Assembly (NCBI RefSeq): GCF_014138605.1 | Contig: NZ_JACJHX010000004.1 | Coordinates: forward strand, 365,359 to 429,358 | Reading direction: 5' to 3' | Length of the DNA: 64,000 bases | Origin: Peribacillus huizhouensis | GTDB lineage: Bacteria > Bacillota > Bacilli > Bacillales > DSM-1321 | Shown: positions 8,247-16,562 of the stretch, piece after piece | Numbering within the stretch: position 1 is the first letter of the stretch | Layout: every line of letters begins with the position of its first letter | The notes under the pieces: generated by a model | The model's database searches: none | What the model was told of the DNA's origin: nothing | Seen by the model: only the letters and a program-made list of their open reading frames with translations | Made by a program: the position numbers and the translations under genes

Positions 8247-9656
8247 CTATTTTTTTTCTGGCAATTGAATCGTAAAGATCGTTCCCTTGCCTTCCTCACT
8301 TTCCACTTCGATTTCACCATCATGAAGCTGAACAAGCTTTTTAACGATAGATAAACCGAGACCGAATTCTCCATATGGATTACTAGTTCGAGACAAATCA
8401 GCTTTATAAAAGCGATGCCAGATTGCCTCAATATCTGCTGGATTAATTCCAGAACCTGTGTCTTCAATTTCAATGATTGTCCTATCTTTTCCCGCTTTAC
8501 CACGGAGCCATATCGTTCCATTCTCGGTAAATTGAATACTGTTCTTTGTGATATTAATTAAAATTTGCATCAGTCTGTCGTAATCTGCAAAAACGAGCAA
8601 ATCTCTAGTAACATCAAGCAGAATCCTGTTATCCTTACCTTCCGCCTGAATCGAGAGCTGGTCTCGAATAACTTCCAGCACTTCTTGAAGCTGGATCGTT
8701 TCTTTCGTTAACACAACCTGATTAGATCGAATTTTTTCATAATCTAGATTTTCATTTACTAACCGGATTAATCGCTTCGTCTCCTGATTCATTAGATTAA
8801 TGCCCTTCATTTTTTCTTCTTCAGGAATTAAGTCATCACGTAGCCCTTCTATCATTCCGCTTATCGTCGTTAATGGCGTTCGCATTTCATGAGATACATC
8901 CGCCATGAATTGACGCCTACGGTTTTCAAGACTTTCAATTTCCTCATTGGAGTTCTTTAACTTCCTTGCCATCTCGTTGAAATCATTGCCAAGATCACCG
9001 ATTTCATCAAAACTGGAGGATGGGACGTGGACATCATAGTTCCCAGAAGAAATCATCGAAGTTGCTTCGCGGATACGTTGAATTCGATTCACATGAAGTT
9101 TAGATAAAAACCAGCTTAATAATAAGGAGATCGTTAAAGCGATAACTACGGTAATGAATAGATAATTGTTCACTTCTCTAATCATTTCTTTTGTACCACT
9201 TACGGGGGCATAAAGTACAATGACTCCGAGCAAATTCCCACGTTGAATATATGGTAACAACACAACCGACATTTCTTGTACAAATCGTTTGCCTTCATGA
9301 CGAATAATTACCGTTTCACCGTTTGATAGTCGTGAATACTCTTTAGCAGTCAGCTCGAAACTTTCTAGTGGACCAATATTAGGCGTTAGCAAGTTCAAAC
9401 GTTGATCAAACACACTAAAGTAAATTTGTCGTGCATCTAACACGTTTGCATATTGATTTAAAGTTGCAATCTGCCCTCTCGGATCGGCTTCAAACTTCGC
9501 TAAAATGGTTTGTCCATATTCAATCAATTCATCGGTTTTATTTTTATAAACTAGATTTTCGACATAATTAGCGAATAGTAAACTTAAGATCACAAACGCC
9601 AACAGGAAAATGCTAATGTGGCTCACAAGCAATTGATACACATACTTAATTCTCAT
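8247..9656 (-). CDS. Two-component sensor histidine kinase (HAMP, HisKA, HATPase)
   Basis: This is a membrane sensor kinase paired with the OmpR-type regulator upstream. It has two membrane segments (about residues 10-30 and 166-187) around an extracytoplasmic sensor domain of roughly 135 residues. A HAMP domain follows, then the HisKA box ADVSHEMRTPLTT with the phospho-acceptor His256, and the ATPase boxes (NITKNSIQF, IEIEDTGSGI, GEFGLGLSIVKKL). The ATG lies inside the end of the regulator gene, an overlap of 11 bases, so the two are co-translated. The signal is unknown. The architecture is shared by many Bacillus kinases (PhoR, ResE, YclK types), and I do not assign one. Confidence 0.93.
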   Translation of the reverse strand: MRIKYVYQLLVSHISIFLLAFVILSLLFANYVENLVYKNKTDELIEYGQTILAKFEADPRGQIATLNQYANVLDARQIYFSVFDQRLNLLTPNIGPLESFELTAKEYSRLSNGETVIIRHEGKRFVQEMSVVLLPYIQRGNLLGVIVLYAPVSGTKEMIREVNNYLFITVVIALTISLLLSWFLSKLHVNRIQRIREATSMISSGNYDVHVPSSSFDEIGDLGNDFNEMARKLKNSNEEIESLENRRRQFMADVSHEMRTPLTTISGMIEGLRDDLIPEEEKMKGINLMNQETKRLIRLVNENLDYEKIRSNQVVLTKETIQLQEVLEVIRDQLSIQAEGKDNRILLDVTRDLLVFADYDRLMQILINITKNSIQFTENGTIWLRGKAGKDRTIIEIEDTGSGINPADIEAIWHRFYKADLSRTSNPYGEFGLGLSIVKKLVQLHDGEIEVESEEGKGTIFTIQLPEKK

Positions 9657-10353
9657 CAACCATCACCGTTTCATCAAACTTATAGCCGACTCCCCAAACA
9701 GTATGAAGCATCGGCTGAGCGTTTAATCCGATTTTGCCCCGCAAACGTTTAATATGCACATCAACCGTTCGCTCATCCCCGTAAAACTGATAGCCCCATA
9801 CCCTTTCAAGCAGTTGCTCACGTGTGAAGACCTGGCGTGGAGATTGGATAAAATAGAGAAGTAAATCAAATTCTTTTGGTGTTAAGTTCGGGACCAATGC
9901 ACCATCTAGAAATACTTCCCGTGTATCACGATTTATTGTAAAATGGGTTGTTTCAATAATATGCCCCTCTGATAGCTCTGACTGATTATCCTTCTGCGAC
10001 CTTCGCATCACTGCCTTAATTCTTGCCATCAATGCCAGTGGACTAAAAGGCTTAGTCACATAATCATCCGCTCCCAGTTCAAGCCCAAGGACTTGATCAG
10101 ACTCACTATCCTTTGCCGTTAACATAATGATTGGTATTGTACGATCTTCTTCCCTGATTTTCCGACAAATACTGACCCCATCCATCCCTGGAAGCATCCA
10201 ATCCAAGATTATTATATCCCAATCACCCGTTTTGTAGCGATTGTAGCCATCAAGTCCATTCATCACGAACTCACCGCGCAATCCTTCTTTCGCGAAAAAC
10301 ATTTCTAGCATTGAACAAACCGCTTCATTATCTTCTACGACTAAAATATTCAC
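9646..10353 (-). CDS. OmpR/PhoB-family response regulator
   Basis: This is a DNA-binding response regulator of 235 residues. The receiver domain has VVEDNE at the N-terminus, the phospho-acceptor Asp51 in LDWMLPGMDG, the conserved Thr in MLTAKD and Lys in YVTKPFSPL. The C-terminal winged helix (LTPKEFDLLLYFIQ to HTVWGVGYKF) is of the PhoB type. It is the first gene of an operon with the histidine kinase. Its targets cannot be inferred from the window. Confidence 0.95.
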   Translation of the reverse strand: MNILVVEDNEAVCSMLEMFFAKEGLRGEFVMNGLDGYNRYKTGDWDIIILDWMLPGMDGVSICRKIREEDRTIPIIMLTAKDSESDQVLGLELGADDYVTKPFSPLALMARIKAVMRRSQKDNQSELSEGHIIETTHFTINRDTREVFLDGALVPNLTPKEFDLLLYFIQSPRQVFTREQLLERVWGYQFYGDERTVDVHIKRLRGKIGLNAQPMLHTVWGVGYKFDETVMVDEN

Positions 10354-10699
10354 GTATACACACTCCTTAGTCTATCTACCTTTTACGTTACGTCTAATTC
10401 CTCATATTTTCAACTACTATCAACTGCTTCGTTACATTAGTGAAAATAGACAATCATACGGACACTTTAATTTGAACTAGGATGAATCATACATCAAATA
10501 AGATCGGATCTTAAATGTATTGCTTCAATCTAATATGGACGCTCGTTTATATTACTTTTCTAAACTCGTCTTCCTTTTCTTTCTATTGAATTACAAGTTA
10601 TCTTAACCATTTCTCATTTTTCCACTTTATTTTGCAGGATTCAATACAGAGATTTGTCGAATTAGTAATGGGGATAGTCGACATATGTAAAATTCTAAA
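10354..10699. other. Intergenic region upstream of two divergent genes
   Basis: This AT-rich stretch separates the divergent response-regulator and inositol-phosphatase genes and should carry both promoters. I see no convincing operator or RNA element apart from the repeat remnant at its right end. Confidence 0.4.
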
Positions 10700-10738
10700 T
10701 AAAATCAGTGGGGTTACTGCCCGTTAATGCGGGATAAA
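10700..10738. repeat. Family B repeat, internally deleted remnant
   Basis: The sequence joins part of the left hairpin arm of the family B element (AATCAGTGGGG) directly to its right end (TTACTGCCCGTTAATGCGGG), losing about 110 bp of interior. It ends two bases before an in-frame GTG that could be mistaken for the start of the next gene. Confidence 0.75.
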
Positions 10739-10776
10739 AAGTGTCAGAAGAATTATTTGAAAAAGGAGAAAAAGAC

Positions 10777-11535
10777 ATGTATAAATCATATTTAGATTTT
10801 GCTATTGAACTTGGTAAAGAAGCAGGACAATTCATTGTTCCACACGCAGGGAAAGCTGGTCAACAAACTGTGAAATCAGCAAAAGATTTTGTAACAGAAA
10901 TGGATATTCAGGTTGAAAACCTTATCATTCGCCGTATCAAAGAACAATATCCTACTCATCAAGTTTTCAGTGAAGAAGCGGGGAATATTGAAGGAACTGA
11001 AGATTTTGAATGGGTAATCGACCCAATTGACGGTACGGTGAATTACAGTGTCGGAATTCCGTTGTACGGCGTTTCTATTGCGCTTACGCACAAAGGGGAT
11101 CCTGTTGTTGCTGTTATTTCACTTCCTGGTTTAGGTGAATTATTTTGGGCAGCAAAAGGAGAAGGTACTTTTTTAAACGGACAACCGATTCAAGTTAGAG
11201 ATGCTTCTATTGCCGAAGCCTTTGTATCAGTAGGAGACTTCGCAAAGGATGGAAACAAAGAAAGCAATAGAGAACGATTGCTATTGTTAGATAATATCGT
11301 AAATGATGTATACAGAATTCGGATAATCGGTACTGCTGCTGTTACGCTAGCCTATATCGCAGCTGGTCGATTAGACGCAGCCATTTACTTAAACCCTAAC
11401 TGGTATGACGTTGCAGCTGGCCAGTTACTAATTACTGAAGCTGGTGGAACACAAAGCCTAGCAGGAAATCACACAATTTATGCCACTAATAAAATAATGG
11501 ATGAGTTAAAGAATCTTATTCTTGTGCAACAATAA
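10777..11535 (+). CDS. Inositol monophosphatase family protein (SuhB/YktC type)
   Basis: This is a predicted Mg-dependent phosphatase acting on inositol monophosphate or related compounds. The 252-residue protein shows the metal-binding motifs of the family: SEEAGN (Glu), WVIDPIDGTVNY (the DPIDGT motif) and WYDVAAGQLLI near the end. The ATG was chosen because AAAGGAG lies eight bases before it; an in-frame GTG 36 bases upstream abuts a repeat remnant and has no ribosome binding site. A possible partner is the IolS-like reductase at 23.6 kb, but no inositol catabolic operon is present here. Confidence 0.93.
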   Translation: MYKSYLDFAIELGKEAGQFIVPHAGKAGQQTVKSAKDFVTEMDIQVENLIIRRIKEQYPTHQVFSEEAGNIEGTEDFEWVIDPIDGTVNYSVGIPLYGVSIALTHKGDPVVAVISLPGLGELFWAAKGEGTFLNGQPIQVRDASIAEAFVSVGDFAKDGNKESNRERLLLLDNIVNDVYRIRIIGTAAVTLAYIAAGRLDAAIYLNPNWYDVAAGQLLITEAGGTQSLAGNHTIYATNKIMDELKNLILVQQ

Positions 11536-11591
11536 CTCTTTGCTATCTTTATAATCTGGTAATCTTTTGAAACAATACATTTTGATAACTC

Positions 11592-11628
11592 TCGAAACCG
11601 TCTGTCATTATAACAGGCGGTTTCGTTT
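11592..11628 (+). terminator. Terminator after the inositol monophosphatase gene
   Basis: A 13-bp stem (CGAAACCGTCTGT with ACAGGCGGTTTCG, one G-U pair) is followed by a short T-rich tract, about 57 bp after the stop codon. Confidence 0.75.
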
Positions 11629-11639
11629 ATCACCTCTTT

Positions 11640-12021
11640 ATTTACGTTCATGAATTATGGTTGCTTTGAATAAAGTTTGATCATTTTCTATCAGTGTTGC
11701 TCCATAATTCAGCTTGATTGGAAGATCGAAAAATGTAAAAGAGCTTCAAAAATTTATCTTTAATTATTGCTCGATCGCAATCCGTTAGTTTACGTATAAT
11801 TCTTCACATTTTATAAGCTCAATAGGCAGCATTGCGCCTAATCGAATACATCATCATTCACAAACATTAAATCCAGCGATTCACTTCTCTAACCTGATTT
11901 GCTGTATGATCATGTTGTCTGGATCCAATCCTAAAAAAAGTTGGTTCCTACAATTTCTAGAAATCCAACTAAATTCATTTATTGATTGCAATGTATCAAG
12001 GAATCTGATCCTGAAAAACCA
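11640..12021. other. Intergenic region without recognised content
   Basis: This AT-rich gap lies between two convergent genes. I see no open frame with a ribosome binding site, no repeat shared with the rest of the window and no clear hairpin apart from the terminator before it. Confidence 0.4.
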
Positions 12022-13182
12022 CTAGAGTGTCTTCGTTTCCAGTCGAAATCCTTCGACGACTACATCCTCATCAATCTCAACTAATAGGCACCGTTTTCCA
12101 TTGTAAGTAATATATTTTACATTTTTTAGGTCTTTCGGGCTGACGGATACATCTGCCACCTTCGTATTGATTTTAATAGTTTTAGGGATGATACTGCTTG
12201 CTTTAATTTCATGTTTTTCGTCATCTACGACACTTTTGAAAGCATGTTCCACTTTGGCGGTATCCACATTTTCGACGCCGCTTACCTCTAAGATGCGTTC
12301 GATGTCCCGATAATCCAACATAGGAGATTCACTTTCTTCATCTTCTTCATTTTCCTGCACCATTTTATCGATTTCCTCATAGACATTAGAAATGACGTTG
12401 GAATCCACTTCGTCTCCCATCACAATTTTTAAGATTTGCTCGAAGCTGTCCTTATCTTCCATAGCGGTAATAATCTCTTCACAGTTGAGAACTTCTTCTA
12501 TAAATGAATCATCTGGTTGATTCACTTTCCCTCCACAATAGAGAATATGATTCACATCTGCTGAATTTTCATTGAAGGCAGGAAACAGAAAACCTGTTAA
12601 CGGAGTAGTCAAATTAATAATGGGATCAACTGCGTTATTCGATTTGAATTCTTTCTCAATATAATCAAACAGCAAGGCTTTTTTCGGCTGATCGGTTTTA
12701 TTGAGACTGCAAAGGATAAACTCACTGGAATAAGCCTTATCATTCCCTCCTTCTTCCGATTCCTGATCTCGTTTCCCAGCCGCCTTTAGATATTCTCCTC
12801 GGATAAATGTCACCACAGTATCAAAATCATAAGCAGCATGAGCAAACATTTTCCCGACGATTTTGAGCATGTTTTCTTTCCAATTTTCCGTTGATCCTGC
12901 TCGTAATCCTTCGTAGAGGATCATTTGCGTGCTGTCTTCCACATCATGTTTAAATTTCAGCTCAAACAGTTTGGCATCAAGATAACCTGTCAACACCTTT
13001 TTAAAGTTTGCTAAAAACAATTCTTGTGCTTCCTGTTCTAACAATTCAAACGGTTGACTGACTTGATGGTAAATCTCACCTGATTCTTTCTTTACATAAA
13101 CAGTAAAGATTTCGCGAATTTTCATAAACTGATTATCTAATTTAAATTGCTTTCGAATATTAGCGATGTCTTTTTTATTCAT
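12022..13182 (-). CDS. DUF4317-like cytoplasmic protein of unknown function
   Basis: This 386-residue protein resembles the DUF4317 family found in Firmicutes, whose role is unknown. It begins MNKKDIANIRKQFKLDN, is rich in acidic residues in the second half (NEEDEESESP), and has no membrane segment, signal peptide or known catalytic motif. I chose the ATG at MNKKDI because GGGAG lies about ten bases upstream; an earlier in-frame start adds 13 residues without a ribosome binding site. It is monocistronic, with a family B repeat just upstream that could lie between the promoter and the neighbouring gene. Confidence 0.75.
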   Translation of the reverse strand: MNKKDIANIRKQFKLDNQFMKIREIFTVYVKKESGEIYHQVSQPFELLEQEAQELFLANFKKVLTGYLDAKLFELKFKHDVEDSTQMILYEGLRAGSTENWKENMLKIVGKMFAHAAYDFDTVVTFIRGEYLKAAGKRDQESEEGGNDKAYSSEFILCSLNKTDQPKKALLFDYIEKEFKSNNAVDPIINLTTPLTGFLFPAFNENSADVNHILYCGGKVNQPDDSFIEEVLNCEEIITAMEDKDSFEQILKIVMGDEVDSNVISNVYEEIDKMVQENEEDEESESPMLDYRDIERILEVSGVENVDTAKVEHAFKSVVDDEKHEIKASSIIPKTIKINTKVADVSVSPKDLKNVKYITYNGKRCLLVEIDEDVVVEGFRLETKTL

Positions 13183-13268
13183 TTGTCTCATCTCCCATTC
13201 CTGATTATATTGGTCAGTCAAGAAAATAGTAATACTTGATATTTATTCAATTTTAATAGTTGAGTGAA

Positions 13269-13433
13269 ATAAAGTGAAACTTCAATCAGCGGGGGAGCAT
13301 CTCCACTGATGGTAAGTTTCACTGTATCTCACCAATCGGGGATCTACAGGCTGTTTATCCCCCATCTATTTATTCCTTGAATCTTTCGTAAAAATTGAGG
13401 TGGGGGTCTTACAGCCTGTTAAACCGGGAAAAA
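13269..13433. repeat. Family B repeat, copy 1 (two-hairpin element)
   Basis: An element of about 165 bp starting ATAAAGTGAAACTTCAATCAG and ending CCTGTTAAACCGGG. It folds into two hairpins: a short one at the left (CAGCGGGGGA and partner) and a larger one at the right with arms around ACAGGCTGTTTATCCCCC and GGGGGTCTTACAGCCTG. Similar full copies lie at 22889 (inverted) and 48539. It is non-coding. The remainder of the gap up to 13710 is very AT-rich and shows nothing else. Confidence 0.85.
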
Positions 13434-13710
13434 GTTCGTATTCTCCTATTTTTATAGAGTAAAATCGCCACTCACTCTAAATGATTTTCAGCGTGTTTCA
13501 AACGATCTCTAGATCTTTATTATATAGCAAGCTTTCGCAGTATCATCATTAACAATCTTTATTCTATGCAAAAATTAACTATCAAATATTATTAAGCAAT
13601 TTTGGCGAAATATAAAAAATAGCAGAAGTATTATACTTCTACTAAAAAATCATCAACTGATTTATAAAATAATTTATTTTATTATATATACAGAATCAAA
13701 GACATCTTTA

Positions 13711-14388
13711 TTAAGATTCTTTAGATAGCCCCTCAGTTTTATATACCCAATATTGAAGAGGTTGTTGGTAATGCTTGATCATCCAACCTAATATTTTGCC
13801 GATGAAATAGGCGGCGACTAGTGTACCGATTCCGATTGAGCCTAAAGATTGAATAAAAATTAAACATATTGCACCTGCAACACACACATTAATTAAATCG
13901 CTTGAAATTTTCGTTTTACTAAATTTCAAATTAAATTTTTCGCTAAATACATGAGTTAACGCATCATATGGCATTAATGGAAGTTTCGCTGTAAAATAAC
14001 CAATTAAACCAGTAGCTACAACAAATAAACTAACGATTAAAAATACAATTCGAGTAAAGATGGTTTCAGGTGTAGGGAGTAGTTGTACAAAGAGGAGCGT
14101 AGCATCCATGAAGAAACCGAATAAAAACGAAATAATTAATTGACCTACAAATTCATTTAACGCAATTCGTTTATTTATTAATACTTGAATAACAATAAAC
14201 AAAACATTTGCAATCACCGTTGTAAAACCAATCGATAAGCCAGTCGTTAGCGCAAATGCATAAGCCAGTGATGACACAGGCGATACCCCAAGTCCTGCTT
14301 GAATCGAGAGGCTAACGCCAAGCGACAAGAGAAATAAGCCAAGCACGTAAAAGACGAGTCGCTTCATTATTTTACTCATATGATTCAT
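13711..14388 (-). CDS. YczE/YyaS-like integral membrane protein
   Basis: This membrane protein of about 225 residues has five hydrophobic segments and resembles the YczE/YitT-type family, with the typical N-terminal LGLFLLSLGVSLSIQAGLGVSPVSS and the FTAKLPLMPYDALTHVF region. B. subtilis YczE takes part in regulating a non-ribosomal peptide synthetase, but most members are uncharacterised. The start is uncertain: AAGGA lies four bases before the chosen ATG and 13 before the next in-frame ATG (MSKIMKR). It is divergently transcribed from a LysR regulator, which suggests that the regulator controls it. Confidence 0.78.
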   Translation of the reverse strand: MNHMSKIMKRLVFYVLGLFLLSLGVSLSIQAGLGVSPVSSLAYAFALTTGLSIGFTTVIANVLFIVIQVLINKRIALNEFVGQLIISFLFGFFMDATLLFVQLLPTPETIFTRIVFLIVSLFVVATGLIGYFTAKLPLMPYDALTHVFSEKFNLKFSKTKISSDLINVCVAGAICLIFIQSLGSIGIGTLVAAYFIGKILGWMIKHYQQPLQYWVYKTEGLSKES

Positions 14389-14504
14389 AACATCCTTCGC
14401 TTTCTGTAAATAGTATACGATTAAATATAACATCAAATTTAACATATAAAAAATATATATATTATAATATAATCATACTAAAAAACATATAATGGAGATA
14501 TGAA
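14389..14504. promoter_or_regulatory. Shared promoter region of a LysR gene and its divergent target
   Basis: This very AT-rich interval of about 115 bp separates divergent genes, the usual position for LysR-type operators. Several T-N11-A-like palindromes are possible, but the base composition is too biased to choose one. Confidence 0.4.
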
Positions 14505-15380
14505 ATGGATTTTCGACAATTACATTACTTTAGAGAAATAGTAAGACAAGGAAGTATTTCTAAAGCAGCAGAAGTGCTCCATATCGCCCAGCCACCGCTT
14601 AGCCAGCTGTTAAAAAAGCTTGAAAATGATCTTGGTACAACTTTAATTCATCGATATCGTAAAAAATGGGAGCTTACAGAAACTGGTGAACTAATATATC
14701 AATATGCCGAGCAAATGCTCATGCAAATGCAAGATGTAAAGCAGCGAATTCGAGAGATTGAACAGGGTATAGCAGGAACAGTAAGCATTGGTGTATCCTC
14801 TGCATGTTCGAATATGCTCATTGACTTTGTCAGTATGTTTAGAACACAATATCCAAATATTAAAATCAATATTATAAAAGGCAACTCAGAAGAATTATTA
14901 AAAAGACTAGAACAAAGAGAAATTGATGTTGCATTACTTTTACGTCCGGGCAATAGTGAACAATATCAGATGAAAATATTAAAAAAACAGCCATTCGTCG
15001 TGATTATTCCAACTAATTGGTTACCATTGTTTTCATCGCAGGATGTGACTTTGGAAAAAATAGCCTCATTCCCTTTCATTATGTTGGGGGCGATGGAAGG
15101 CCATTTTTTACATGAAAGGATATTGCAAACATTTAATGAACGTAATCTGAAGCCTAATATCATAATCGAGTGCAAAGATGTCACAATGGTTGTAGCACTT
15201 GTAAACAGAGGATTAGGTTTATCAATTATTCCGAAAATGGATTATGACTCGCCTTTTTTAGAACATACAACGCTTTTTGAACTGAAACAATTTGATTTTA
15301 GTATGGAGCCCGTTTTTTTAAGATTAAGGGATGAACCAAACTCAAAGGCGGCCACCCAATTTTGGGAGATCGTTGATTAG
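14505..15380 (+). CDS. LysR-type transcriptional regulator
   Basis: This 291-residue regulator has an N-terminal winged helix-turn-helix (MDFRQLHYFREIVRQGSISK followed by AAEVLHIAQPPLSQLLKKLE) and a C-terminal periplasmic-binding-like co-inducer domain from about residue 90. GGAGA lies seven bases before the ATG. It is divergent from the YczE-like membrane protein gene and probably regulates it together with itself. The effector is unknown. The protein resembles the CysL/YwfK-like branch only in general layout, so no symbol is given. Confidence 0.93.
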   Translation: MDFRQLHYFREIVRQGSISKAAEVLHIAQPPLSQLLKKLENDLGTTLIHRYRKKWELTETGELIYQYAEQMLMQMQDVKQRIREIEQGIAGTVSIGVSSACSNMLIDFVSMFRTQYPNIKINIIKGNSEELLKRLEQREIDVALLLRPGNSEQYQMKILKKQPFVVIIPTNWLPLFSSQDVTLEKIASFPFIMLGAMEGHFLHERILQTFNERNLKPNIIIECKDVTMVVALVNRGLGLSIIPKMDYDSPFLEHTTLFELKQFDFSMEPVFLRLRDEPNSKAATQFWEIVD

Positions 15381-15446
15381 ACGAAGTGAACATTCTATAG
15401 TAGTCAGGAATTTCATTGCCATGAACAGTGGTTTTTTTTCATAAGT

Positions 15447-15713
15447 AAAATGACGGAGTCCCTCACTCATTATTTAGCACCTGAGATTAATGTGAGTCGT
15501 TTAGATGATATGGACGTACAGCCCACGTTGTCTGAGGAAAGGCAAAATCCCTTTATCGAGGACCTTAATTTTGAATTAACATGGAACAGAAATTACTAAG
15601 AAAATCAGCATGAATATTTCGAACTTCTCTATCGTGTTTCATTTTCGAAGCTTAATGATGATATTCGCTTAATTGATGCTCATTTAGGTGGAAAGATTAC
15701 AGAAAAAATTTGA
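15447..15713 (+). pseudogene. Decayed 3' fragment of the YcdB-like gene at 18439
   Basis: In the + frame this stretch encodes THYLAPEINVSRLDDMDVQP and continues to GGKITEKI, closely matching the last 85 or so residues of the intact protein encoded at 18439-19848. The upstream four fifths of the gene are missing. A GAA codon of the intact copy (NYEENQHEY) has become TAA at 15597-15599, which breaks the frame. The similarity continues past the stop codon (TTCAAATTGAATGATAAACAG), so the duplication included downstream DNA. Confidence 0.9.
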
Positions 15714-15791
15714 ATGATGTGTTTAAAGAAACTTATTCTTATATTCAAATTGAATGATAAACAGCGGCCAAAGGTTTTATCGTTAAGCCCC

Positions 15792-15823
15792 AAAAAGTAT
15801 AGAGAGAAATCTCTATACCTTTT
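15792..15823 (-). terminator. Terminator of the lipoprotein gene
   Basis: A perfect 9-bp stem (GTATAGAGA with TCTCTATAC) and four-base loop, followed by five T residues on the minus strand, lies just after the stop codon of the lipoprotein gene. Confidence 0.85.
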
Positions 15824-15828
15824 ATTGG

Positions 15829-16467
15829 TTAAAACTTAATTTTTATTATTTGAGAGTCATTTATTTTATTTTCATCTTTATCGAATACATCGCTTGTTGT
15901 TAGTTCAATCCATTCAAGGTCTTTTGATGAGTCAATAATAAAACCTAAATTCCCCTTTTTTGTTGAGTTCCCTTCTATTTCACCATTTAATTCTTCTAGA
16001 TATATATCTTTCCCCCAATCTAACTTCTCACCTGTGCTCGTTTCAATCAGGGCTATTGGTGCAAAGTTTATTTTTTCATTGGAAGTGTTTTCGATTTCTA
16101 CAAAGACCTTTACAAAATCAAATTCTTCATCATGTGTCAACACATGAAAATAATCAATTAGACTATAATCTGGTCTTAAATGAATGAGTTTCATATCTTT
16201 TACATTTAGTCGGATTGGACCAACTTCGTAAGTTTCATTGACGGGATTGATTGCTTTTAAAGTCGCTTCACCTTTTTCATCTGAAACGGATTGACCAACT
16301 TCAAGTAATGTTCGGTCATCTGTTACCTGTGGGTTTGAAGAGTAATCACTCAAATACTCACTTGCCGATTGCTTTTCTTTTAGAAGAGGTTCGCTGTTAC
16401 TTACATCATTCGAACAGCCAAATAAGAAGAGCGTTATAAAGGTTAGAAGACCCAAATATTTTTTCAA
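15829..16467 (-). CDS. Secreted lipoprotein with a DUF4352/DUF5068-like domain
   Basis: This is a 212-residue lipoprotein attached to the outer face of the membrane. The signal peptide MKKYLGLLTFITLFLFGC ends in a lipobox (LFGC, modified Cys18) followed by a low-complexity linker. The rest looks like an immunoglobulin-like beta-sandwich of the DUF4352/DUF5068 type (GEATLKAINPVNETYEVGPI, FVKVFVEIENTSNEKINFAP). The function is unknown. GGAGG lies before the ATG, and a 21-bp scar of a family B repeat sits just upstream of that site. Confidence 0.85.
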   Translation of the reverse strand: MKKYLGLLTFITLFLFGCSNDVSNSEPLLKEKQSASEYLSDYSSNPQVTDDRTLLEVGQSVSDEKGEATLKAINPVNETYEVGPIRLNVKDMKLIHLRPDYSLIDYFHVLTHDEEFDFVKVFVEIENTSNEKINFAPIALIETSTGEKLDWGKDIYLEELNGEIEGNSTKKGNLGFIIDSSKDLEWIELTTSDVFDKDENKINDSQIIKIKF

Positions 16468-16481
16468 AAAAAAACCTCCAA

Positions 16482-16502
16482 TTTATCCCGGTTTCACTTT
16501 AT
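16482..16502. repeat. Family B repeat reduced to its two ends (21-bp scar)
   Basis: On the minus strand the sequence ATAAAGTGAAAC, the left end of family B, is joined directly to CGGGATAAA, its right end. The interior of about 140 bp is gone. The match covers every base of the scar, which lies between the phosphatase terminator and the lipoprotein gene. Confidence 0.7.
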
Positions 16503-16504
16503 CA

Positions 16505-16542
16505 TTCAAAAAAGAAGAGCTGACTTAAAGATACGTGTCAGC
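16505..16542 (-). terminator. Terminator of the alkaline phosphatase gene
   Basis: A stem of GCTGAC with GTCAGC around a 12-base loop is followed on the minus strand by the T-rich run TCTTCTTTTTTG, about 20 bp after the stop codon. Confidence 0.75.
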
Positions 16543-16562
16543 CCCCTTTTGTAAAGCCAAAT

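Noticed and set aside
8144..8521. A 125-residue frame overlapping the histidine kinase gene on the same strand
   Set aside because: It runs in another frame of a well-supported kinase gene and has no recognisable protein features.
12022..13182. Toxin or defence function for the large acidic protein
   Set aside because: It fits the DUF4317 family in layout and has no nuclease, toxin or antitoxin motif or partner gene.
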